Shown: piece by piece, positions 17,906-26,714 of the stretch | Numbering within the stretch: position 1 is the first letter of the stretch | Layout: every line of letters starts with the position of its first letter | NCBI GenBank assembly: GCA_963795485.1 | Contig: CAWCIL010000008.1 | Span: 186,001-250,000 of the forward strand | Direction: 5' to 3' | DNA from: AP-15 sp963795485 | Lineage (GTDB): Bacteria > Pseudomonadota > Alphaproteobacteria > ATCC43930 > CGMCC-115725 | DNA length: 64,000 nucleotides | The notes under the pieces: model-generated | What the model was told of the DNA's origin: nothing | What the model saw: only the letters and a program-made list of their open reading frames with translations | Database searches by the model: none | Made by a program: the position numbers and the translations under genes

Positions 17906-20512
17906 AACGCGAGCTTGCGCCGCGCTGTCGCCGTGACCGTCTGCTTGACCTTGCCGATCTCGGCCCAGGGATCTGATTTCAGGCTAGCGAGCCGGCCCGG
18001 CACGGTGGCGACGGCGAAAGTTTCAGGACGGACGCCGGTCTCGACCTCTTCCCAGAATACCGGCGTCGCGACCGGCGCCCCCGCCCGGGCGCGTGTCGAA
18101 TAGGCGCCGATCGCGGTGGCGCCGCGGCCGTTGCGCAGATAGTCGATATAGATGCGGCCTTGCCGCGCCCGCTTCGACTGGTTGGTGGTGTAGCGCTGTG
18201 GGTTGCCGGCCGCGATCTGCTCGGCAACCGCCTTCGAAAAGGCCTTGATCGCCTCCCAATCGAGCTTCGGGGTCAGCGGCACGACGACGTGCAGGCCTTT
18301 GCCGCCGGTGGTCTTGGCGAAGCTCCGCAGGCCGAGGCCGGCCAGCGCCTCGCGGATTTCGAGGGCGGCCCCGGTGACCTGCGACCAGGCCAACCCGACA
18401 TCCGGATCGAGATCGAAGGTGACCAGGTCGGGGGTCTCGAGCTTTTTTGCGGTCGAGCCCCAGGGGTGGATTTCAAGAACGCCGATCTGCACCAGCGCCA
18501 CCAGCCCAGCGAGATTTTCGACCGCGAGATGGGTCTCGCCGTCGATTTCGATGCGCCTTACCGCCTCGGGCACGCTGGCGCCGGCATGCTTCTGAAAAAA
18601 CTGTTCGCCGCCCTGGCCGTTCGGGCAGCGTACCAAGCTCAGCGGCCGATGCCCTAGATAGGGCAGTGCCCAGTCGCAGATTTCGGCGTAATAGCGCGCC
18701 AGATCGAGCTTGGTGATGCCCTCGCCGGGATAGAGGACGCGATCGGCGTGGGTGAGCCGCACTCCGGCGAACTCGGTGCTGCCGTCGCGACCGATGCGCC
18801 CCGCTTCCAGTTTCGCCACCGCGACAGGCTTGGCCGAAACCGCCGCCGGTCTTACCGCCGCCGCCGCAGCGCGCTTAGCCGGAGCCGCCGGCGGGTCGCT
18901 GTCGCGCACCACCTCGGCCGGGCTCTTGTCGTCGCGCAATCCGACAAACGTCGCGTGCCGCAGGACCTTGTCAGCGGTCCAGCCGGCAAAGCGGACCTCG
19001 GCAACGAGCGCCGGCTCGGTCCAATGCACGCCCTTCACCGAGACGCCCTTCGGCAACGCCCCGACCGGGGCGGCGGCGCGCACCAGCGGATCGAGCTCTG
19101 CCCGCAGCGCAGCCAGCTGTGTGTCGGCAAAGCCGCTGCCGACCCGCCCGGCATAATGCAAGATCGCGTCCCCGTCATAATACCCGAGCGACAGCGCGCC
19201 GAGGCCGTGCCGGTGACCCGCCGGATCGGTAAAGCCGATCACGACAAACTCGTCGCGGTTCGAGCACTTGACCTTGATCCAGCTGTCGCTGCGGCCGGCA
19301 TGGTAGGGACGGTCGCGGCGCTTCGAGACGATCCCCTCCAGCTCATAGCCGCAGGCCTGGCGAAAAAACTCCGGGCCGCGTCCGGCCTGGTGGTCACTGT
19401 AGCGCAAAATTCCCTCGGAATGCGCGGGAACGATCTGCGCCAATGCCGATTTGCGGTCCTCGAGCGCCGCCGCGGTCAGGTCGAAGCCGTCGAGATAAAG
19501 AAGGTCGAACGCGAAGAACACGAGCTCGTCGGTTCGGCCGTTCGCGATCGCGTCCTGCAGGCGGCCGAAATCGCTGGTGCCGTCGGCTTCGAGATGGACG
19601 AGTTCACCGTCGATCAGCGCCGCCCTGACCGAACGCTCGCCGAGCGCATGAGGCGAGTGCCGGAAATTTTGCGGTCCAGTCGAGCCCGTTGCGAGTCAAG
19701 AGCCGCGCGCTGCCGTCGCCGATCCGGGCAATCAGGCGATAGCCGTCATGCTTGATCTCGTGAAACCATTGCGGCCCGTCAGGCGCCTCGTCCGCCGGGG
19801 TCGCCAATTGTGGCTTGGGCTTGGCCGGCATTCGACCCCTCACGGCACCGGGAACCCGCGCCGCATCGGCATGCTTGCGCGGCTCGACAACGGCCGGGCG
19901 CTCCTCGCCGTTCGGCCCCCAGACCCGATCGCGGTCGGCGGCGATCTCGTCGAGAGCGCGGCCGGTCGCGACGCTCAGCGGGTTATCGGCCACGATCGCG
20001 TCGCCGCTCTGCGCCACCGCCGCCTCGTCGCGCTCCTTGATCAAGAGCCAGTTTTCGTGGCGCTCGGCCGCGGCCTTTCCACCCATGCGCACCAGAACCC
20101 ATTTTCCGTGCAGCTTCTTGCCGTCGAGGATAAATTTGAGGTTGCCCTTCGCATAAGCCTCTTCCGGGTCCGGATCTAGCGGCGTCCAGGTGCCGCGGTC
20201 CCACAGCAGAACCGTCCCGCCGCCGTATTCGCCCTCGGGAATGACCCCCTCGAACCCGCCATATTCGAGCGGGTGGTCCTCGACATGGACGGCGAGGCGC
20301 TTTTCGCCGGGGTCGGTGCTCGGCCCCTTCGGCACCGCCCAGCTCTTCAGAACGCCGTCGAGCTCGAGCCGGAAATCATAGTGCAGCCGGCGCGCCGCGT
20401 GCTTCTGGATCACAAAGGACAGCGGCCGGTTTGCAGTCTCGAGCACCGCCGCGCCGGCCGGCTCGGGGGTCCTGCGGAAATCGCGTTTCCGTCTGTATTC
20501 GGTCAGCGCCAT
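17902..20512 (-). pseudogene. ligD: ATP-dependent DNA ligase LigD (phosphoesterase-ligase-polymerase), frameshifted
   Basis: The multifunctional NHEJ enzyme. Domains in order are: 3'-phosphoesterase (about residues 20-190, with HYDFRLELDGVLKSWAVPKG and EYGGFEGVIPEGEYGGG); the ATP-dependent ligase, whose adenylated lysine is in EIKHDGYRLIARI; then the OB-fold; and the archaeo-eukaryotic-type primase/polymerase (about residues 570-860, with DLVTFDLDPD and TGGKGLHVVVPL). One extra base at about 19651, after KFPALA, breaks the frame inside the ligase domain. Removing it gives 869 residues, the full family length. The start ATG at 20512 opens 109 bases from the divergent ku gene, its partner. The stop overlaps the start of a small membrane protein. 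Confidence 0.87.
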
Positions 20513-20621
20513 CGTCGCCGATCCCCTCGTCAAAACGTCGTCCCTGCGCTGGTGCCGGTCACTTGACGTTGCGGACCGGCGCATAATGTGGTTCGTAAAC
20601 ACTGCTGCATAGGAGATCGGC

Positions 20622-21614
20622 ATGCCGCGCGCGAGTTGGAGCGGGTTTTTGCGTCTTTCTCTCGTCACATGCCCGGTCTATCTGAGCCCGGCGACGACCG
20701 AGGCGAAGCGAATTCGGCTCAATCAGCTCAATTCGGAGACCGGAAACCGGGTTTCGCAGCGGCTCATCGACTCCAAGACCGGCGAAGAGCTCAGCCGCGA
20801 TCAGATCGCCAAGGGCTATGAGTTCGACCGCGGCCGCTATGTCACGATCAGCGACGACGAATTGAAGGATCTGCAGATCGAATCCTCGAAGATCATCGAC
20901 CTCGACCGCTTTGTCAGCCGCGCCCAGGTCGATCCGCTCTATCTCGACGCGCCGTATTACGTCTACCCCGACGGCGAAATCGCGACCGAGACCTTCCGCG
21001 TCATCGGCGAGGCGATGGCGCGCACCGACAAGGTCGGGCTCGGCCGCATCACCCTCGCGAGCCGCGAGCGGCTGGTGCTGGTCGAGCCGCGCGGCGCCGG
21101 CCTCCTGATGTCGACCTTGCGCGCCAGCGACGAGGTGCGCGGCGCGGAATTCGCCGGCAAGGTCGAGGGCGAGGTCGATCCCGAGCTGGTGGCACTCGCC
21201 GAAACCATCATCGAGCGCAAATCGGGCGCCTTCGAGCCGGCGAGCTTCCGCGACCGCTACCAGGACGCGTTGCGCGCGCTGGTCGAAAGCAAGCTCAAGG
21301 GCGAGATGACCGGCGCCGCCCCAGAAATTGCCGAGCCGCCAAAGGTGATCAACCTGATGGACGCGCTGAAGCGCAGCCTCGCCCGCGAAGAGGCGCCCGC
21401 TCCGGGGAAGGGCGCCGCCACGGCGGAAGCGCGGCGCGCGCGACCTGGCGACCGGCGCCAGCCCTCGCTGCTGTTGCCGGTCGCGGGCGGGCGGGGGAAG
21501 GACGAGCCCGCGGCCGAGCCGGCCGCTCCGCCCGCACCCAAACGTCGCAAGGCCAAGGAGGAAGCGGCGGCCGAGCCCGCGCCGGCAGCGACAGGGCGGC
21601 GTCGAAAGGCCTGA
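20622..21614 (+). CDS. ku: Ku DNA end-binding protein
   Basis: A 330-residue bacterial Ku. The N-terminus SWSGFLRLSLVTCPVYL, the core KGYEFDRGRYVTISDDEL and LYLDAPYYVYPDGE are family hallmarks of the ring-forming bridge domain that threads onto double-strand ends and recruits LigD. The last 90 residues form a Lys/Ala/Pro/Glu-rich tail ending GRRRKA, like the DNA-binding tails of other bacterial Ku proteins. AGGAGA lies six bases upstream of the ATG. The gene is divergent from ligD. In the 109-base gap there is a TTGACG and a TAATGT 15 bases apart, a weak promoter candidate. Its stop is eight bases from the convergent hydrolase stop. Confidence 0.92.
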   Translation: MPRASWSGFLRLSLVTCPVYLSPATTEAKRIRLNQLNSETGNRVSQRLIDSKTGEELSRDQIAKGYEFDRGRYVTISDDELKDLQIESSKIIDLDRFVSRAQVDPLYLDAPYYVYPDGEIATETFRVIGEAMARTDKVGLGRITLASRERLVLVEPRGAGLLMSTLRASDEVRGAEFAGKVEGEVDPELVALAETIIERKSGAFEPASFRDRYQDALRALVESKLKGEMTGAAPEIAEPPKVINLMDALKRSLAREEAPAPGKGAATAEARRARPGDRRQPSLLLPVAGGRGKDEPAAEPAAPPAPKRRKAKEEAAAEPAPAATGRRRKA

Positions 21615-21622
21615 CGCCTCGG

Positions 21623-22287
21623 CTATGGGAGCCGGCAGCGCGTCGTCGGATAGTCAGCGTGCTCCGACAACGCCGTGACCACCGCCCCGAAATCGAAGCG
21701 CCCGCGCTTCAGATCGTGGCCCGCGCCGACAATCGGGATGATCCGTACCGGCGCCGAGATCAGCGATCGCCGCCGATTGCAGCTCCTCGATCGAGCCGAA
21801 CGGATCGCTGGTCCCTTGCACGAATATTGCCGGCGCCCGCAGCCGCGGGAAGTGCTCGGTGCGCAACCGCTCGGGCCTGCCGGGCGGGTGCAACGGATAG
21901 GAAAACAGCAGCAAGGCCGCCGCCACCTCGGGCTCGATCCGCGACGAGCATCGTCGCTTGGCGTCCGCCGTATGAGAGACCGCCGAGACATACCTGCCCC
22001 GACACCAGGGCGCGCATCGCCTCGACGGCGCTCCGCAAGCCCTCGCGATCGGCGGCGGCCGTTGCCGGTGAAGGCGGGCCCGTAGGCCGTCGCTGGCGAA
22101 ACGGCAGGTCGCAGCGCAGCACATGCCAGCCGCGGCCGGCGAAGGCCTCTGCGGCCGCGATCAGCAGCGCCGAGCGGCAATTGCCGCCGGCGCCATGGGT
22201 CAGCACCAATCCGGGCGCACCCGCACTCTCAGGCCGATGCAGAAAGCCGCGAATGCCGGGGCTCTGGGACGCAATAACGTGCACCAC
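21623..22287 (-). pseudogene. alpha/beta hydrolase (KANL3/TEX30-type), two frameshifts
   Basis: A dienelactone hydrolase-like alpha/beta hydrolase of about 220 residues when repaired. It has the oxyanion HGAGG (LVLTHGAGGNCRS), the nucleophile elbow GGLSYGGRQA, FVQGTSDPFGS with the acid, and IVGAGHDLKRG with the histidine. These lie in three different frames, joined by one extra base at about 21936 and another at about 21755. The order and spacing match the KANL3/TEX30 family exactly, so damage is limited to the two inserted bases. The start is GTG. It is convergent with ku. Substrate unknown. Confidence 0.75.
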
Positions 22288-22456
22288 GCTTGCAGCCTAC
22301 TGCGTCGGGCATCCCCGCCGCCACCTTCCCCGTCCTTACAATTCCCGATCACGTTAGGTGCAGGACGTTTTTTGGACGCGTGTTCCGCACCCTGTGGGTG
22401 TCTTTAGAGCTCTTCTGGATGATTGAGACAGTCCGGCGGCCGGAGCGCAGACCGAA

Positions 22457-22888
22457 ATGAAACGACTGCTCAGATGGACCTTTGCTCTTTTCGGCTTTTT
22501 GTTCTTGCTGGTCGTGATCAGCTACGCGAACCGCCCCACGCCGCCCGGACTACTGCCTTCGCCCACAGCCGCGGCGCCGTCCCAGCCGGACGTTGTCATG
22601 ATTCCCGCTGCCCCGACCAACCCTTATTTGTCACTGTCCCCGGAAAGATTGTTCGCACATGCGCGCGATCTCGACCGAAGAATGGTCGCCGCGAACCGCC
22701 CGAACCCGAAAGCCGGCACTCCTCTGGTGACCAACCGAGAGATCGATGAGACCCAGGACGCGCTGTCGGCAATCCCGAAGACAGGACGGCAATACCGGCT
22801 GGCCCAGCACTATCTGAGGCTCCGCTGTCATCGCAGCAGAGGGGGCCAGCAAATAAGATATGCGCCACTCGGCGAAACCTCGGCTTGA
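22457..22888 (+). CDS. hypothetical membrane-anchored protein
   Basis: A 143-residue protein with a basic N-terminus and one hydrophobic helix (about residues 6-24), followed by a Pro/Ala-rich linker (PTPPGLLPSPTAAAPSQ) and a charged C-terminal region. It looks like a single-pass or secreted protein. No known family. The stop codon lies inside the -35 region of the metZ promoter. The gap from 22288 to 22456 before it shows nothing convincing. The C-terminal part is Arg-rich and less gene-like, so the true protein could be shorter. Confidence 0.5.
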   Translation: MKRLLRWTFALFGFLFLLVVISYANRPTPPGLLPSPTAAAPSQPDVVMIPAAPTNPYLSLSPERLFAHARDLDRRMVAANRPNPKAGTPLVTNREIDETQDALSAIPKTGRQYRLAQHYLRLRCHRSRGGQQIRYAPLGETSA

Positions 22889-22913
22889 CATCGGCGAGCT
22901 GCGCGCTTTACGA
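22885..22913 (+). promoter_or_regulatory. sigma70-type promoter of the riboswitch-metZ transcript
   Basis: TTGACA at 22885-22890, a 17-base spacer and TTACGA at 22908-22913. Transcription would start at about 22920, directly in front of the SAM-II aptamer. Confidence 0.55.
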
Positions 22914-22917
22914 GTAC

Positions 22918-22978
22918 GTATCGTGGTGGATTTGAGCCGACCGGCTTGCGGCCACGTTAAACAAGCGCTAAAAGGTCG
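22918..22978 (+). ncRNA. SAM-II riboswitch (metA motif)
   Basis: The conserved core is present: CGTGGTGGATTTGAGCCG, then GGCTTGCGGCCACGTTAAA and CAAGCGCTAAAAGG. CGTGG (22922-22926) pairs with CCACG (22952-22956) as the P1 stem, and the GCTAAAA segment provides the pseudoknot strand, as in the alphaproteobacterial S-adenosylmethionine-binding aptamer. It lies 90 bases before metZ, a known SAM-II target. An intrinsic terminator follows 15 bases later, suggesting transcriptional control: bound SAM would favour termination before metZ. Confidence 0.85.
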
Positions 22979-22992
22979 GGTGTTCTGAAAGG

Positions 22993-23026
22993 AGCCCTGG
23001 CCCGCGCGGGACCGGGGCTTTTCTTT
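22993..23026 (+). terminator. intrinsic terminator between SAM-II aptamer and metZ
   Basis: A GC-rich hairpin with arms 22993-23005 (AGCCCTGGCCCGC) and 23006-23019 pairs almost fully and is followed by a T-rich run TTTTCTTT. It stands between the aptamer and the metZ start, so it is either the expression platform of the riboswitch or an attenuator. Confidence 0.7.
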
Positions 23027-23067
23027 CGCCCGGGATCGGCGCGGCCTCGGATTGGAGAGACCTGCCG

Positions 23068-24273
23068 ATGACCAAACCCGTGCTGCCTGCCGACCTCGCC
23101 GATACCGTCTCGCCCGCCACGATCCTGGTGCGCGGCGGCGCCACCCGCACCGCGCATGACGAAACCTGCGAGGCATTGTTCATGACCTCCGGGTTTGTCT
23201 ACGAGGATGCCGCGGCAGCCGAAGCCGCCTTCGCCAACGAAGGCTCGCGCTATGTCTATTCGCGCTACCGCAACCCGACCGTGGCGATGTTCGAGGAGCG
23301 GCTGCGGCTGATCGAAGGGGCCGAGGCGTGCCGGGCCACGGCGAGCGGCATGGCGGCGGTGTTCGCGGCGTTGTTGTGCCGGCTGCGCGCCGGCCAGCGG
23401 GTGGTGTCGAGCCGCGCCTTGTTCGGCTCGTGCCGGTACATCATCGCCGATCTGTTGCCGCGGTGGGGCATCGAGACGGTGCTGATCGATGGCCGCGATC
23501 TCGGCGCCTGGGAAGCAGCGCTCGCCGGCGGGGTGGCTGCCGCGTTTTGCGAGAGCCCGTCGAACCCGGCGATGGAGATCGTCGATCTCGCCGAGGTGGC
23601 GCGCCTCGTCCACCGGGCCGGCGGCCTCTTCTTCGTCGACAACGTCTTTGCCACGCCGCTCTTGCAAAAGCCGTTGGCGCTCGGCGCCGATGTCGTCGTC
23701 TATTCGGCGACCAAGCACATCGACGGACAGGGGCGGTCCTTGGGCGGCGCCATCCTCGCCTCGGACAAATTCGTCAAAGACGACCTCGGCGCCTTCTACC
23801 GGCATACCGGGCCGTCGTTGAGCCCGTTCAACGCCTGGCTCCTGCTGAAAGGGCTCGAAACCCTCGAGCTGCGGGTCGAGCGGCAATGCCGCACCGCGAC
23901 GGCGATCGCCCGACATCTCGAAGCCCACCCGAAAATCACCCGGGTGCTCTATCCGGGGCTGCCGAGCCACCCCCAATACGAATTGGCGCGCCGGCAGATG
24001 AAAGCGGGCGGCAGCCTCGTCTGTTTCGACGTGGCCGGCGGCAAGGACGAGTGCTTCCGGTTTCTCGATGCGTTGCGCCTCGTCGATATCTCGAACAATC
24101 TTGGCGACGCAAAGAGCATCGTCACCCATCCGGCAACGACAACACATTCGCGCCTGCAGCCCGAAGCGCGCGCCGAGCTCGGGATCGGCGATCAATTGGT
24201 CCGGTTTTCCGCCGGGCTCGAAGCCGAAGCCGATCTGCTTGCCGATATTGGGAGAGCGCTAAGGCTTATATAA
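23068..24273 (+). CDS. metZ: O-succinylhomoserine sulfhydrylase
   Basis: A 401-residue PLP enzyme of the Cys/Met metabolism family. The PLP lysine is in VVYSATKHIDGQGR (about residue 212). Other blocks are YSRYRNPTVAMFEERL, ATASGMAAVFAALL, FCESPSNPAMEIVD and the C-terminal SIVTHPATTTHSRL. The family converts O-succinyl- (or O-acetyl-) homoserine and sulfide to homocysteine. Being preceded by a SAM-II riboswitch supports the methionine role and the metZ label. Sulfide would come from cysI just downstream. GGAGAG lies upstream of the ATG. The stop overlaps an inverted repeat in front of cysI. Confidence 0.9.
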   Translation: MTKPVLPADLADTVSPATILVRGGATRTAHDETCEALFMTSGFVYEDAAAAEAAFANEGSRYVYSRYRNPTVAMFEERLRLIEGAEACRATASGMAAVFAALLCRLRAGQRVVSSRALFGSCRYIIADLLPRWGIETVLIDGRDLGAWEAALAGGVAAAFCESPSNPAMEIVDLAEVARLVHRAGGLFFVDNVFATPLLQKPLALGADVVVYSATKHIDGQGRSLGGAILASDKFVKDDLGAFYRHTGPSLSPFNAWLLLKGLETLELRVERQCRTATAIARHLEAHPKITRVLYPGLPSHPQYELARRQMKAGGSLVCFDVAGGKDECFRFLDALRLVDISNNLGDAKSIVTHPATTTHSRLQPEARAELGIGDQLVRFSAGLEAEADLLADIGRALRLI

Positions 24274-24328
24274 CATTATAAAAATGTTGTATTGCCGATA
24301 TTGACATTGGCGGGGTGTCATATTAGCT
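24272..24328 (+). promoter_or_regulatory. putative cysI promoter/operator region
   Basis: An AT-rich palindrome, AACATT-N5-AATGTT (24272-24288), stands out in this GC-rich DNA. It is followed by TTGACA (24301-24306) with a possible -10 TTAGCT after 16 bases. A second inverted repeat, TGACA-N9-TGTCA (24302-24320), overlaps the -35. Together they look like a regulated promoter for sulfite reductase. The regulator is not known. Confidence 0.4.
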
Positions 24329-24378
24329 GAGCCACAGATCAGAGGCGGATTTTCCGTCTCGCCCTGTAGAGGGATGAC

Positions 24379-26106
24379 ATGGCTCGGATCGGTACGATCT
24401 CCACGATCTCCAAGGCCGAGGCGGTCAAGCAGCAGAGCCGCCAGTTGCGCGGCCATATCGGCCGAGACTTGGCGAAGACGGCGGCTCCCTTCGACAAAGA
24501 AGGGTATTCGCTGCTCAAATTCCACGGCGTTTATCAGGGCTACGACCGCGACACCGCGACGGAGCGCAAGCAGCGCGGCGACGAAAAGGTCTGGCAGTTC
24601 ATGGTGCGCGTGCGCATTCCGGGGGGCCGGCTCAAGGCCGAGCAATATCTCGGCCTCGACGCGATCGCCGATCGCTGGGCCGACGGGTCGCTGCGGATCA
24701 CGACGCGGCAGAGCATCCAATTTCATGGCGTCGTCAAATCCGGGCTCAAGGCGGCGATCGCCGAGGTCAACGCCGCGCTGCTGACGACGTTGGCTGCCTG
24801 CGGCGACGTCGTGCGCACGGTGACGACAGTCCCAGCGCCGATCCGCGATCCGGTTCACGACCGGCTCGAAGCCGACGCGCGCCGGCTTTCGACCCATCTC
24901 CTGCCGCAGACCGGCGCCTACCACGAAATCTGGGTCGATGGCGAGAAGTGGCGCGAGGACGGTGCCGCCGAGCCGACCGACCCGCTCTACGGCGAGCGCT
25001 ATCTGCCGCGCAAATTTAAGATCGGCCTCGCCATCCCCGAGGACAACACGATCGACGTGCTGACCAACGATCTGGCGATCGTGCCCGTCTATGAAGGCGA
25101 GCGCCTCGCCGGCTACGATTTTCTGCTCGGCGGTGGTCACGGCATGACCCACAACATGCCGAAGACCTATCCGCGCCTCGCCAGTCCGGTCGCCTTTATC
25201 GAGCCGGAGGATCTGGTCGAGGCCGCGGCGGCGGTCGTGCGTCTGCATCGCGACCATGGCGACCGCGGCAACCGCCGCCATGCTCGGCTCAAATACGTGA
25301 TCGCCGAGAACGGCGAGGACTGGGCGCGAGAGCGGCTCGAAGAATATCTCGGCAAAAAACTTGCTCCTTGCCGACCGCTGCCCCCGTTCACGGTCCCCGA
25401 CCATCTCGGCTGGCACGAGCAGGGTGACGGCCAGCTCTATCTCGGCATCCCCGTGGCGAGCGGCCGCATTGTCGATAACGAAAGCTCGCAAATCCGGACC
25501 GCCCTGCGCGAGATCGTCGCCCGTTTCGGCGTCGACCCGATCCTGATGCCGAGCCAGGATATCATCCTCAGCGAGATCCGCCCCGAAGATCGGGACGCGA
25601 TCACCGTGCTGTTGCGCGAGCGCGGCGTGCGCCTTGCCGAGGACATGTTGCCAGCCGAGCGCTGGGCGCTGGCATGCCCGGCGCTGCCGACCTGCGGCCT
25701 GGCCTTGACCGAGGCCGAGCGGGTGCGCGGCGATATCGTCGGCGCAATCCAAGATCGCCTCGCCAGCTACGGGCTCGAACACGAACGGCTCAGCATCCGC
25801 ATCACCGGCTGCCCCAATGGGTGCGCGCGGCCCTATACCGGCGATATCGGCATCGTCGGCCGCATGCCGGGTTATTATGCGCTGTTCGTCGGCGGCGATT
25901 TCGAAGGAACGCGCCTCAATGCGCCCATCGCCGAGAAGGTGGCGCTGCGCGGCATCGGCGAGGCGCTCGACCCGCTCTTCGCCCTCTACGCCGCGGATCG
26001 CGCCACTGGCGAGGGCTTTGGCGATTTCTGCCAGCGCGTTGGCTTGCCGGCGCTGCAGCAGGCGCTCGCTCACGCGAACCAGGCGCGTCCTCATGCTGCC
26101 GATTAG
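24379..26106 (+). CDS. cysI: assimilatory sulfite reductase, siroheme/4Fe-4S hemoprotein
   Basis: A 575-residue sulfite/nitrite reductase with two ferredoxin-like half-repeats. The cluster and siroheme ligands are CPALPTC (about residue 433) and GCPNGC (about residue 477), with the spacing of the CysI group. TTRQSIQFHGV is a conserved siroheme-phosphate contact. It reduces sulfite to sulfide with six electrons. No cysJ flavoprotein is adjacent, so ferredoxin or a distant CysJ is presumably the donor. It is followed by a siroheme-synthesis gene overlapping by 14 bases, and preceded by metZ, giving a sulfite-to-homocysteine cluster. Nitrite reduction cannot be excluded, but context favours sulfite. 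Confidence 0.88.
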   Translation: MARIGTISTISKAEAVKQQSRQLRGHIGRDLAKTAAPFDKEGYSLLKFHGVYQGYDRDTATERKQRGDEKVWQFMVRVRIPGGRLKAEQYLGLDAIADRWADGSLRITTRQSIQFHGVVKSGLKAAIAEVNAALLTTLAACGDVVRTVTTVPAPIRDPVHDRLEADARRLSTHLLPQTGAYHEIWVDGEKWREDGAAEPTDPLYGERYLPRKFKIGLAIPEDNTIDVLTNDLAIVPVYEGERLAGYDFLLGGGHGMTHNMPKTYPRLASPVAFIEPEDLVEAAAAVVRLHRDHGDRGNRRHARLKYVIAENGEDWARERLEEYLGKKLAPCRPLPPFTVPDHLGWHEQGDGQLYLGIPVASGRIVDNESSQIRTALREIVARFGVDPILMPSQDIILSEIRPEDRDAITVLLRERGVRLAEDMLPAERWALACPALPTCGLALTEAERVRGDIVGAIQDRLASYGLEHERLSIRITGCPNGCARPYTGDIGIVGRMPGYYALFVGGDFEGTRLNAPIAEKVALRGIGEALDPLFALYAADRATGEGFGDFCQRVGLPALQQALAHANQARPHAAD

Positions 26107-26683
26107 CATCGATCTGTCGCAGATCCGGGTAATCCTGGTCGGCGGCGGCGCCGAGGCGCGGCGTCGCCTCGCCCTCCTCGACGAAGCTGGAGCCGGCGCG
26201 ATCGAGATCTATGCGCCGCTGCCGGAGCCCGCATTGGTAGCGATGGCTGGCGCGAGGCTGCGCCACCGGTTGCCGCGATCCGCCGAGATCGCACGGGCCC
26301 AGCTCGTCTTCGTCGCCGGCGTAGCCGAGCCGATCGCGGCCGAGATCTGCCGCATGGCGCAGACCGCCGGGATACTGGTCAATGTCGAGGACGACCGGCG
26401 GCGCAGCAATTTTCATTCGGCCGCGGTGTTCCGACGCGGCGATCTGACTGTCGCGATCTCGACCAATGGCAAGAGCCCTGGCCTCGCCGCCCTGATGCGG
26501 AGCATGCTGGCGCAGCGCTTCGGCGCAGAATGGGAGCTGCGTCTCGATCGGATCGGGGCGTTGCGGTCGGGCTGGCGAGCCGCGGGCGCCGACCCGGTGG
26601 CGATCGGCCGCTGGACGCAGGAATGGGTCGGGCGCCATGGCTGGCTCGACCCTTCCCAAGAGGAGTCCGGCCCGATACCCTGA
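26093..26683 (+). CDS. precorrin-2 dehydrogenase (siroheme synthase N-terminal domain)
   Basis: A 196-residue Rossmann protein of the CysG N-terminal/Met8 family: VILVGGGAEARRRLALLDEAGA (NAD binding), LVFVAG, GILVNVEDD, NFHSAAVFRRGDLTVAISTNG and KSPGLAALMRS are diagnostic. It oxidises precorrin-2 to sirohydrochlorin and, in Met8-type proteins, also inserts iron. The methyltransferase half of full CysG is absent. Starting 14 bases inside the cysI 3' end, it is translationally coupled to the enzyme that needs siroheme, which explains its place. Confidence 0.85.
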   Translation: MLPISIDLSQIRVILVGGGAEARRRLALLDEAGAGAIEIYAPLPEPALVAMAGARLRHRLPRSAEIARAQLVFVAGVAEPIAAEICRMAQTAGILVNVEDDRRRSNFHSAAVFRRGDLTVAISTNGKSPGLAALMRSMLAQRFGAEWELRLDRIGALRSGWRAAGADPVAIGRWTQEWVGRHGWLDPSQEESGPIP

Positions 26684-26714
26684 GCGCCGATTGGTTTTGC
26701 TGGGAGGGTCAGGG

